Below, one piece after another: positions 1 through 6,579 of a stretch of DNA of 12,946 nucleotides. A model generated the notes under the pieces. That model was not told the origin of the DNA. It saw nothing but the letters and a program-made list of their open reading frames with translations, and did no database searches. Source of the DNA: Pleurocapsa sp. MO_226.B13 (GTDB taxonomy: Bacteria > Cyanobacteriota > Cyanobacteriia > Cyanobacteriales > Xenococcaceae). The DNA is taken from positions 1 through 12,946 of the forward strand of contig JASJEI010000194.1 in NCBI GenBank assembly GCA_030064795.1, given 5' to 3'. Positions within the stretch are counted from its first letter, which is position 1. Every line of letters begins with the position of its first letter. The translations under genes and the position numbers were made by a program.

Positions 1-218
1 AAAATTATATTTCTATAAATAAGTAGTATTAATATCACTATATCCAGCGATATACATCAATAGATATAGTAGCAGACTGACACAGCTAAAATAGTGCAAT
101 AAACAATAATGTACCAGATTAAATTGCAATACGCTGTAGTAATTGTTGATTCAGGCGATCTCGCCGTTGAAAGCTAAAATATAGTTTCTTTCTTACTTCA
201 TCTGTATTTTGGCGGAGG

Positions 219-1109
219 CTATCTAACCCGTCTTAAAATTGCTAAAAATGCAAACACAGCAGGTGTATGAAGTGCGTTTGCCAGCACGGCAACCCCAATC
301 GTTCTTGTCAATGGCACTGGCAAACTACATACTTGAAGATTATTTGGTATGGGTTCAGCAGCAAGACGGGGAATGATAGTAGCTCCTAATCCTTGAGCAA
401 CCATGTTAACTTGAGTTGAATCTTCATCTGTGGTTAAGATTACATTCAATTCCTGCCCAAAAGAACGACAATGTGCGTGAACGCGAGCGCAACAGCTATG
501 AGACTCTGGCAGCATGATTAGCGGATAGCTACCAAGCTGTTCCCAACTCAGTGGTGATGGTAATTTGAAAGTAGGCGGAAGGAGAACAATATATTCATCT
601 CGATATACCTCCCAGGTTTCAAATTGGTTAGTAGTAGGTAAATAAGTAAAGCCGATGTCTGCATCATTAGAGCGTAGCATTTGCTCCACATCTGGATAAT
701 CGTTGTGTTCGCTGAGGTGGATAGAAATATTTGGAAACTTATTGCGAAATTGAGCTATGGCTTTAGGTAGGAGATAAGTTGCAGCACTACGAAAACTAGC
801 AATTCGGACAATTCCATCATGTAAACCTTTTGCTCGATTTGCTTTTTCTTCAATCTGTTCTAATAATTGCAGAACTTGACGTGCTTGTCGAACAATTTGT
901 TCGCCTACAGGAGTGCAACGAGTTTGTTGATGATGCCGAACCAGTAAACTCACGCCAAGCTGTTCTTCAAGAGTAGCGATCGCATGGCTGATTCCAGATT
1001 GAGAGATTTCCAGTTGCAAAGCTGCCTCGCCAAACTTACCGTACTCGGCGATCGCCACAAGAGCGCGTAATTGAGAAATTTTAAGATTCCCTTGATAAAT
1101 ACTAGTCAT
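219..1109 (-). CDS. LysR-family transcriptional regulator
   Basis: This 296-residue protein has the usual length and layout of LysR regulators. The N-terminal winged helix-turn-helix lies at about residues 10-68 (SQLRALVAIAEYGKFGEAA, then SQSGISHAIATLEEQLG), followed by a linker helix and a periplasmic-binding-like effector domain from about residue 95 to the end. The ATG at 1107-1109 places the helix-turn-helix in its normal position, but no clear Shine-Dalgarno precedes it. The gene is divergent from a LysE-type exporter remnant at 1245-1565. Paired LysR and LysE genes are a known arrangement in which the regulator senses an amino acid and activates its exporter, so I infer that this was the original role. 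With the exporter broken, the current target is unknown. The regulator itself shows no truncation. Family assignment is firm; the ligand cannot be told from sequence. Confidence 0.93.
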   Translation of the reverse strand: MTSIYQGNLKISQLRALVAIAEYGKFGEAALQLEISQSGISHAIATLEEQLGVSLLVRHHQQTRCTPVGEQIVRQARQVLQLLEQIEEKANRAKGLHDGIVRIASFRSAATYLLPKAIAQFRNKFPNISIHLSEHNDYPDVEQMLRSNDADIGFTYLPTTNQFETWEVYRDEYIVLLPPTFKLPSPLSWEQLGSYPLIMLPESHSCCARVHAHCRSFGQELNVILTTDEDSTQVNMVAQGLGATIIPRLAAEPIPNNLQVCSLPVPLTRTIGVAVLANALHTPAVFAFLAILRRVR

Positions 1110-1141
1110 GGAAAGCGATCGATTTAAATGTGTTTGTTTGT

Positions 1142-1161
1142 ATTAAGTTGCCGAAGTTAAT
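1142..1161. promoter_or_regulatory. Imperfect palindrome between lysR and the exporter remnant, candidate LysR operator
   Basis: ATTAAGTT and AAGTTAAT flank a 4-base centre. Seven of the eight positions in each arm pair, giving a 20-bp imperfect dyad about 33 bases upstream of the lysR start and about 85 upstream of the exporter reading frame. LysR proteins commonly bind A+T-rich dyads in such divergent regions. Operator function is inference from position and symmetry only. Confidence 0.33.
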
Positions 1162-1244
1162 CGATTTTAGGCCTACAACAGACACAGGTCAAATTCTCAT
1201 GGGCTAAACGATGCGCTCACCTTGAACAAATATTTATTCCACAC

Positions 1245-1565
1245 TTGGACCAAAAATCAGCGAACTGGCAGATTACACCAGGCCCTGACATGATTTATAT
1301 TGCCACGCGCTCGATCGCACAAGGTAAGAATGCAGGCGTAGTATCTGCACTAGGGGTACATACTGGTGTACTTATTCATACCTTTGCTGCGGCCCTAGGT
1401 CTTTCCGCCCTAATTGCTACTTCGGCTATTGCATTTAGCATGGTGAAATATGCTGGTGCAGCTTATTTAATTTATCTTGGTATTCAAACTTTTCTCAGCA
1501 AATCAGAAAAGTTTGAACTAAGATCGATGGCAAGTACCAGCATTAGCATACGGGGCAATGATTAA
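1245..1565 (+). pseudogene. Truncated LysE/RhtB-family amino-acid exporter remnant
   Basis: The translation carries the signature of the first half of LysE/RhtB exporters: ITPGPDMIYIATRS, then ALGVHTGVLIHTFAAALG and VKYAGAAYLIYLGI. The open frame is only 106 residues, whereas intact family members are about 200 with six membrane segments, so the second half is absent. It ends at a stop 12 bases before the end of fadE. The front is also damaged. The only start in frame here is TTG at 1245, and the hydrophobic first helix is replaced by polar residues. In-frame codons upstream (about 1221-1241) read LEQIFIP, resembling the normal family N terminus, but no start codon introduces them. I read this as a decayed exporter gene once paired with the divergent LysR gene. 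A functional half-size protein is unlikely. Confidence 0.75.
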
Positions 1566-1577
1566 CGTTCGGTAATA

Positions 1578-4130
1578 TTAGGCTCGATGCAATTTATCTA
1601 AGGCGATCGCTGTTTCGGTGTTGGTAAAAGTTTTGGCGACTGAATGTTCTTGATATTCTTCTAAAGTAAAGGAATCTACCTGAATTGCATCATTGCGAGC
1701 AGTTTCTGCTTGGGTTAGTAGTTCTACTTCATCTAAACTTATAATTCCTGCTTCTAAAGCATCGCGAATTAAGGTAACTGGTTTTGCTTGAGGTAATTGA
1801 CCTAAAATGCTGGCAGTCTTAATTTTCTTGAGAATGAATTCTGATTCCGATGATAGTCTGAAAGCTCGTTCTAGTCTTCCTAAAGCTTCGTCTGGATCGC
1901 TAGGAACATAGATATCCGCAGTTAGATTGTCTCTGGCAACCCCTGAAGTTTGCATTATCTGAGCAATTTTACTGCCCAGTTTATCTGCTGGCATCATTCC
2001 AATCGGATTGAACCGCCACCAAGCTGCTACGATGCTCAACAATGGTACGGACATATTATTAAATATACCAACAAATCCCTGTTGTATTTGGGCAAAAGCA
2101 TACTGTATCGACCAATGAACTAAAGGAAGATCGTCTGAGTTACGTCCTTCGGCTTCAAAACGGCGTAAAGTAGCAGTGGCTAAATACATCCAGGAAAGAA
2201 TGTCGGCAAATCTACCTGTAAGTTTTTCCTGCCGTTTGAGACTGCCTCCATACCTAATCAAAGCCAAATCAGTTAAGAAAGCAAAGGTAGCCGATGCCCA
2301 AGCTAACTTACGATAATACCTGGCAGTTGCCCCCGATACGGGCGAAGGAACTAGATAACCACGAGACAGACTGAGTAAGACGGTGCGCAAAAAATTACGA
2401 ACGATCGAACCGAGATGCTGCCAAAAGACGCGATCGAAGGCTTGGATATCAGATTTATTTAAAGCCTCGATTTCTTTATAGACATAGGGATGAGAACGAA
2501 TTGCCCCCTGTCCGAAGATAATCATGGTACGAGTGAGAATATTCGCTCCTTCGACAGTGATGGGAATCGGTGTAGCACTATAAATATTTGCCAGTAAGTT
2601 TCTTTCACCGCGACAAATTCCCGCACCGCCCATAATATCCATGCCATCGTTAATAATTTGACGGGACAGTTCGGTAAAGTTATATTTCGCGATCGCCGAA
2701 ATTACCGCAGGTTGTTCGCCTCGATCTACTGCGCCAACGGTATATAACCTTGCTGCTTCCATCAGATAAGTTAATCCGCCAATTCTAGCCAAAGGTTCTT
2801 CAATTCCCTCGAAACGACCGATATTTAGTCCAAATTGCCTTCTAACTCTGGCATAAGCCCCCGTAACCCTAGTGACAAATTTAGCGATACCCGTACAGGT
2901 AGCAGGAAAACTGATTCCCCGTCCCGCAGCCAAAGACTGCATCAACATTTTCCAACCCTGTCCCGCTTGTTCTATACCACCGATAATTTGGTCTACCGAA
3001 ACAACTACATCTTTGCCAAGAGTAGGAGAATTATAAAAAGGTACGCTCATCGGATCGTGTCGGCGATCGATCGTTACCCCTGGGGTATCAGTATGAATCA
3101 AGGCACAGGTAATACCGACATCTTCCCCCTTACCCAAAAGATTATCTGGATCGCGGAGTCTAAACGCCAGTCCCATCAAAGTCGCGATCGTCGCTAGGGT
3201 AATATAGCGTTTCTCCCAATTTAGACGCAGATATAACTTACCATCATCGCCCTTGAATACTACTCCGTTGGAGACAATACTACCTGCATCCGAACCAGCA
3301 TTGGGTTCTGTTAGAGCAAAGCAAGGAATTTCTTCACCCGTTGCCAGTCGGGGTAAATAATAATCTTTTTGTGCCTGGGTTCCATAGCGTAATAATAATT
3401 TAGCTGGCCCTAGAGAGTTGGTTACGCCTACGGTGGCGGTGTGAGTAAAAGAACGAGATGCCAGCTTAGTCATCACCGTACTATAAGCCAGGTTAGAAAA
3501 TCCCAATCCACCATATTCAGTCGGAATCATCATGCCAAAAAATCGCTCTCGCCTCAAATAGTCCCAAACTTCAGGAGGTAAATCCTTACGAGAATGAATT
3601 TCCCAGTCAGTCGCCATCCGACAGACTGTTTCTACCTGATTGTCGAGGAAGGAACGGATTTGTTGTAGGGGACGGGGCGTATAAACTGAGGAGGAAACCT
3701 CCTCAGACAGCCCCTCCGTTTCGCGAACCGCCCTTACCGATTGTGATTTTTGGGGTATCAATGGATAGGGTTCGTTGAGGAGGCGTTGGAATTTGGGTTG
3801 GCCAGAGAAGAATTCACCGTCTACCCAGACGTTTCCTGCTTCAATTGCTTCTCGTTCGGTGTCGGAAATTTTAGGTAAAAGTTTGAGACGAGCGACTGCT
3901 TTAACGATATAAGCTGTAATTAATCTTTGACGCAGTTGGGGAAGATTGAAAACTAAGGCAATAATACCAAAGATAATCCACCCCCAAAGTGGTACTTGCA
4001 ACAGTCCTAAAATTGCAGCAGCATACAGCGACCACAACCACAGAGGAACGCCAAGGTAGCCAAAACAGACCAAGAAAAACAAAAACAGGGCAAGATAAAT
4101 ACTAAAAGTAGATTCAACAAGATTAATCAT
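1578..4130 (-). CDS. fadE: Membrane-anchored long acyl-CoA dehydrogenase, FadE type
   Basis: FAD-dependent acyl-CoA dehydrogenase that makes the trans-2-enoyl-CoA in the first oxidative step of beta-oxidation. At 850 residues it is close to E. coli FadE (814) and far longer than ordinary 380-residue family members. Two hydrophobic segments at about residues 7-30 and 33-62 anchor it to a membrane. The catalytic region holds FALTEPNAGSDAGS (271-284) and TVEGANILTRTMIIFGQGAI (525-544), where Glu527 aligns with the presumed catalytic base. A FadE-type C-terminal extension follows (LPLVHWSIQYA, about 668-678). The ATG at 4128-4130 has an AGGAG at 4138-4142, spaced 7 bases. Residues about 126-152 have no counterpart in E. 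coli FadE as I recall it and are encoded by a palindromic repeat. A divergent GNAT gene lies directly upstream, so fadE probably needs its own promoter or long read-through from fadA. An ETF partner is expected but is not in the window. Confidence 0.95.
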   Translation of the reverse strand: MINLVESTFSIYLALFLFFLVCFGYLGVPLWLWSLYAAAILGLLQVPLWGWIIFGIIALVFNLPQLRQRLITAYIVKAVARLKLLPKISDTEREAIEAGNVWVDGEFFSGQPKFQRLLNEPYPLIPQKSQSVRAVRETEGLSEEVSSSVYTPRPLQQIRSFLDNQVETVCRMATDWEIHSRKDLPPEVWDYLRRERFFGMMIPTEYGGLGFSNLAYSTVMTKLASRSFTHTATVGVTNSLGPAKLLLRYGTQAQKDYYLPRLATGEEIPCFALTEPNAGSDAGSIVSNGVVFKGDDGKLYLRLNWEKRYITLATIATLMGLAFRLRDPDNLLGKGEDVGITCALIHTDTPGVTIDRRHDPMSVPFYNSPTLGKDVVVSVDQIIGGIEQAGQGWKMLMQSLAAGRGISFPATCTGIAKFVTRVTGAYARVRRQFGLNIGRFEGIEEPLARIGGLTYLMEAARLYTVGAVDRGEQPAVISAIAKYNFTELSRQIINDGMDIMGGAGICRGERNLLANIYSATPIPITVEGANILTRTMIIFGQGAIRSHPYVYKEIEALNKSDIQAFDRVFWQHLGSIVRNFLRTVLLSLSRGYLVPSPVSGATARYYRKLAWASATFAFLTDLALIRYGGSLKRQEKLTGRFADILSWMYLATATLRRFEAEGRNSDDLPLVHWSIQYAFAQIQQGFVGIFNNMSVPLLSIVAAWWRFNPIGMMPADKLGSKIAQIMQTSGVARDNLTADIYVPSDPDEALGRLERAFRLSSESEFILKKIKTASILGQLPQAKPVTLIRDALEAGIISLDEVELLTQAETARNDAIQVDSFTLEEYQEHSVAKTFTNTETAIALDKLHRA
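3677..3757 (-). repeat. Palindromic repeat element inserted in frame in fadE
   Basis: Between the FadE N-terminal part and the dehydrogenase domain lies a low-complexity stretch (RAVRETEGLSEEVSSSV) that E. coli FadE lacks. Its DNA holds a perfect 9-bp hairpin, CTGAGGAGG-aaa-CCTCCTCAG, at 3686-3706, followed by a second short palindrome, TTCGCGAA, at 3720-3727. The reading frame stays open through it. This looks like a small interspersed repeat that landed in a surface linker. The exact boundaries are estimated from the protein comparison and may be off by several bases. Confidence 0.55.
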
Positions 4131-4192
4131 ATTCTCTCTCCTACAAATTTAAAATAGTGATAGAAGCTTGTCAGAACAGGGTTGGTATTGAA

Positions 4193-4720
4193 ATGAACGG
4201 GATTAAAACCAAAAATCTAATTCTTGTTCCTTGCGATTTGATACATTTTGAGGCAATCTTGCAAGACCGACACGAATTGGAATTGTTATTGGATATTGTC
4301 ATGTCTGAGAATTGGACGGAGTTTCCCGAAGCTATAGAATATGCTTACGAATATCTGAAGGCTAATCCCTCTGCTTTTGGTTGGTGGGCTTATCTATTTG
4401 TTCATTGCCAAGATAGAGTTTTAATTGGTTGGGGGGGATTTAAGGGACAGGCTAATGAATCGGGCGTAGTAGAAATTGGCTATGAGATTATTCCCGACTA
4501 CAGAAATCGAGGTTTAGCCACAGAAGCAGCACGAGGACTAGTAGATTATGCTTTTTCTCATTCACAGGTTAAATTTATTGATGCCCAGACTCTTCCCAAG
4601 GCTAACGCTTCAACTAGAGTATTAGAGAAAATTGGGCTGAGATATATGGAAACAATCCAAGATCCCGAACAGGGAGCAATTTGGTATTGGCGTTTAGCTA
4701 GAGAAGACGATCGCAAATAG
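4193..4720 (+). CDS. GNAT-family N-acetyltransferase, RimJ/RimL-like
   Basis: A GNAT acetyltransferase that would move an acetyl group from acetyl-CoA to an amino group; the acceptor is unknown. The acetyl-CoA-binding motif is YEIIPDYRNRGLATEAARG (residues 97-115, with the RNRGLA loop), and NASTRVLEKIGLRYME (138-153) is the usual following helix. I chose the ATG at 4193 (175 residues) because the protein then opens MNGIKTKNLILVP, matching the standard start of this subfamily; AGGG lies 11 bases upstream. A GTG at 4157 would add 12 residues that do not resemble the family. The gene runs against the fad genes: its stop is 21 bases from the end of fadA, and its start is 62 bases from the fadE start. 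It splits the pathway cluster and shows no evident link to it. A transcript reading from fadA into fadE would be antisense to it. Confidence 0.9.
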   Translation: MNGIKTKNLILVPCDLIHFEAILQDRHELELLLDIVMSENWTEFPEAIEYAYEYLKANPSAFGWWAYLFVHCQDRVLIGWGGFKGQANESGVVEIGYEIIPDYRNRGLATEAARGLVDYAFSHSQVKFIDAQTLPKANASTRVLEKIGLRYMETIQDPEQGAIWYWRLAREDDRK

Positions 4721-4741
4721 CTTCAGGTTATTGATATCGAT

Positions 4742-5923
4742 CTACAACATCAAATTTTCAAATACCCCCGCAGCCCCCATACCACCGCCAATACACATGG
4801 TTATCATGCCGTAGCGGATACCGCGTTTTTGCATTTCATGGAGTAAAGTAGCGGTTAGTTTTGCCCCCGTACAGCCTAAAGGATGTCCTAGAGCGATCGC
4901 GCCACCATTAACATTGACAATCTCTTCATCGAGTCCGAGTTTGCGAATCACTGCTAGAGACTGTCCTGCAAAAGCTTCGTTAAGCTCAATTAAGCCAATA
5001 TCGTTGAGAGTTAAGCCGACTTGTTCGAGTACTTTGGGTACGGCTGTAACAGGGCCGATACCCATAATTTCTGGTGCTACTCCAGCCACTGCATAACCAA
5101 GGAGTTTGCCCATCGGTTTGACTCTGAACTGGTTGAGCATTTTCATACTCATAATTACTGCTGCTGCTGCACCGTCGGACATCTGGGAGGAGTTACCTGC
5201 TGTCACCATACCTTGAGCGTGAAATACGGGTTTTAATTTAGCCAAGGCTGACATACTGGTATCGCTACGCGGCCCTTCATCGACCTCGAATACTCGTTCT
5301 ACTGTTTGAGGCTGACCATCGACGTAGATAGTTTCTTTAAATTTAACTGGGACAATTTCTGCTTTAAAACGCTCCCTGGCTATGGCAGCTAAAGCCCGAT
5401 GGTGCGATCGCAAGGCAAACTGGTCTTGATCGTGTCGAGAGATATGATATTCTTTAGCGACACTTTCGGCAGTAAGTCCCATAGTGATATAGGTTTGGGG
5501 AGAAGTATTTATCAACTCTGGGTTGGGAGAAAGATAATTACCGCCCATGGGCATCAAACTCATCGATTCCGCCCCACCAGCGACGATAACCTCTGCCTGT
5601 CCCGTCATAATTGCCTGGGATGCCATAGCGATCGTTTGTAAACCAGAGGCACAAAAACGATTAACGGTACATCCAGGTACAGAATCGGGCAACCCCGCCC
5701 GTTGAGCCACAACCCTACCTAAATTAAATCCCTGTTCCCCTTCAGGAAAAGCACAACCCATAATGACATCATCTATCTGTGCGGGGTCTAATTCGGGAAT
5801 TTTGGCGATCGCACCTTTAACCGCAGTTGCCCCCAGATCGTCGGGACGCACGTTACGCAATGTTCCTCGCGGTGCTTTACCAATCGCAGTTCTGACACTG
5901 CTGACTATATATGCTTCTTTCAT
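4742..5923 (-). CDS. fadA: Acetyl-CoA acyltransferase (3-ketoacyl-CoA thiolase), FadA type
   Basis: Thiolase that cleaves 3-ketoacyl-CoA with CoA to release acetyl-CoA, the last step of beta-oxidation. Its 393 residues are full length. The acyl-accepting cysteine is Cys91 in [16 protein letters not shown] (315-319), His347 in [10 protein letters not shown] and the second catalytic Cys377 in CIGGGMG are all present, so the enzyme should be active. Sequence alone does not exclude a biosynthetic acetyl-CoA C-acetyltransferase, but the fad neighbours support the degradative role. The ATG at 5921-5923 starts the standard [16 protein letters not shown]. No Shine-Dalgarno is visible: only an A+T-rich 11-base spacer separates the start from a heptamer array (5935 onward), which may have replaced the original leader. 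An S23-family gene and two repeat arrays, about 650 bases in all, separate it from fadB. Confidence 0.95.
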   Translation of the reverse strand: MKEAYIVSSVRTAIGKAPRGTLRNVRPDDLGATAVKGAIAKIPELDPAQIDDVIMGCAFPEGEQGFNLGRVVAQRAGLPDSVPGCTVNRFCASGLQTIAMASQAIMTGQAEVIVAGGAESMSLMPMGGNYLSPNPELINTSPQTYITMGLTAESVAKEYHISRHDQDQFALRSHHRALAAIARERFKAEIVPVKFKETIYVDGQPQTVERVFEVDEGPRSDTSMSALAKLKPVFHAQGMVTAGNSSQMSDGAAAAVIMSMKMLNQFRVKPMGKLLGYAVAGVAPEIMGIGPVTAVPKVLEQVGLTLNDIGLIELNEAFAGQSLAVIRKLGLDEEIVNVNGGAIALGHPLGCTGAKLTATLLHEMQKRGIRYGMITMCIGGGMGAAGVFENLML

Positions 5924-5934
5924 CTTTTTATTTA

Positions 5935-6025
5935 GAGTTCGGAATTCGGAGTTCGGAATTCGGAGTTATTTAATTCACAACTCCTAACTACGAACTACTA
6001 ACTACGAACTACTAACTCCTAACTC
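5935..6025. repeat. Tandem heptamer and octamer/nonamer array A upstream of fadA
   Basis: Units GAGTTCG, GAATTCG, GAGTTCG, GAATTCG and GAGTTAT lie head to tail at 5935-5969. A spacer ending TTCAC follows, then AACTCCTAACTACGAACTA and further ACTAACTACGA-type units to about 6025. The second half is roughly the reverse complement of the first (GGAGTT versus AACTCC), so the array can fold. The array resembles the short tandemly repeated heptamers known in cyanobacterial genomes. It supplies the last four codons (RVRS) and the stop of the overlapping S23-family gene. Confidence 0.8.
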
Positions 6026-6380
6026 TTTGTTTTATTTTTTTAGTTATGACAACTAAAATTTTGATAATCTCTTCGCATTCTTGTCTGAGTAATTTAATTC
6101 TTTGTTCTTTTATCAAATCCGCTTGTACCAAAATAATTAGCCAATACTCAGTCTCTCTAGCTTCTTTAAGTGCAATTTCTAATTTGTGCAGAAAATCCCG
6201 ATCTGATTGAGCCGACTGAGCTTCACGAACGTTTGCCCCGATAGAAGTACCACTTCTAATTAGTTGCTTGTATAAAACCCTTGTTACACCATTTTGTTCT
6301 GCCAAAAACTTACAAAGCTTAACAACTCTAACCGCAAAACTCAGCGTTCGATCTTGAATTTTCTGCTTCTTATCACTCAT
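6012..6380 (-). CDS. Four-helix-bundle protein of the S23 / 23S rRNA intervening-sequence family
   Basis: This 122-residue protein has the family length and hallmark sequence: RSGTSIGANVREAQSAQSD (residues 42-60), then FLHKLEIALKEARETEYWL (63-81). The remainder is predicted helical with a basic tail. Members were first found encoded in intervening sequences of 23S rRNA genes and are now known widely as stand-alone genes. Avd, the accessory protein of diversity-generating retroelements, shares the fold. Molecular function is mostly unknown; a nucleic-acid-binding role is suggested. The ATG at 6378-6380 has no good Shine-Dalgarno. Here the gene sits between fadB and fadA, and two related heptamer arrays, sharing two near-identical stretches that total about 38 bp, flank it. 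The downstream array encodes its last residues and stop. No reverse transcriptase or variable repeat is visible, so this is not a retroelement in this window. Confidence 0.85.
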   Translation of the reverse strand: MSDKKQKIQDRTLSFAVRVVKLCKFLAEQNGVTRVLYKQLIRSGTSIGANVREAQSAQSDRDFLHKLEIALKEARETEYWLIILVQADLIKEQRIKLLRQECEEIIKILVVITKKIKQRVRS

Positions 6381-6435
6381 AACTAATTAACTATTCATAG
6401 ACATCTCCAAAATAATTTTTCCCAAAAGTAAGTTT

Positions 6436-6573
6436 GGAGTTCGTGCAGGGGCGCATTCCCTTGCGTCTTACGCCGACGCGGGGTCGCCCCTGAATTCGGA
6501 ATTCGGAGTTATTCACAACTCCTAACTACGAACTATATGCGAAGCGGTATCCTTTAGGACTAACTCCGAACTC
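6436..6573. repeat. Heptamer array B between the S23 gene and fadB, with two nested insertions
   Basis: GAGTTCG (6437-6443) and GAATTCG, GAATTCG, GAGTTAT (6492-6512) are heptamers of the same family as array A. They lead into TTCACAACTCC and AACTACGAACT (6512-6534) and end with CTAACTCCGAACTC (6560-6573). The two ends, GAGTTCG and CGAACTC, are inverted copies. A 48-bp hairpin element (6444-6491) sits exactly between two heptamers. A 24-bp unit (6535-6558, containing GCGAAGCGGTATCC) splits the second half and is flanked by ACT on both sides. The stretch 6498-6535 nearly repeats 5955-5997 of array A. Confidence 0.8.
6444..6491. repeat. 48-bp hairpin element nested inside heptamer array B
   Basis: CAGGGGCG (6446-6453) pairs perfectly with CGCCCCTG (6485-6492). 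Inside the loop a second stem, GCGTC (6463-6467) with GACGC (6475-6479), can form. The composition is markedly G+C-richer than the flanks. The element starts and stops at heptamer boundaries, which suggests insertion into a pre-existing array. No T-run follows on either strand, so it is not a typical intrinsic terminator. Confidence 0.55.
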
Positions 6574-6579
6574 AAAAAA

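Noticed and set aside
39..54. TATATC-CAGC-GATATA palindrome near the window start
   Set aside because: It is an A+T-rich 6-bp stem in A+T-rich DNA, with no adjoining gene start or T-run; it is consistent with chance.
154..165. GGCGA-TC-TCGCC hairpin after lysR as a terminator
   Set aside because: The two-base loop is too tight for an RNA hairpin, and the minus strand has no T-run after it.
2835..3197. 120-codon plus-strand open frame inside fadE
   Set aside because: It lies wholly antisense to conserved FadE motifs and its translation resembles no protein family; it is a shadow frame.
4914..5987. Several plus-strand open frames opposite fadA
   Set aside because: All are antisense to a full-length thiolase with intact active site, and their translations are compositionally odd.
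6012..6380. Accessory Avd gene of a diversity-generating retroelement
   Set aside because: The protein shares the four-helix-bundle family, but no reverse transcriptase, template repeat or variable repeat is present.
6446..6492. Intrinsic terminator between fadB and the S23 gene
   Set aside because: The stem is perfect but the loop is 31 bases and no T-run follows on either strand.
5935..6573. CRISPR-like array flanking the S23 gene
   Set aside because: The repeats are 7-9 bases, contiguous and degenerate, with no unique spacers of constant length and no cas genes nearby.
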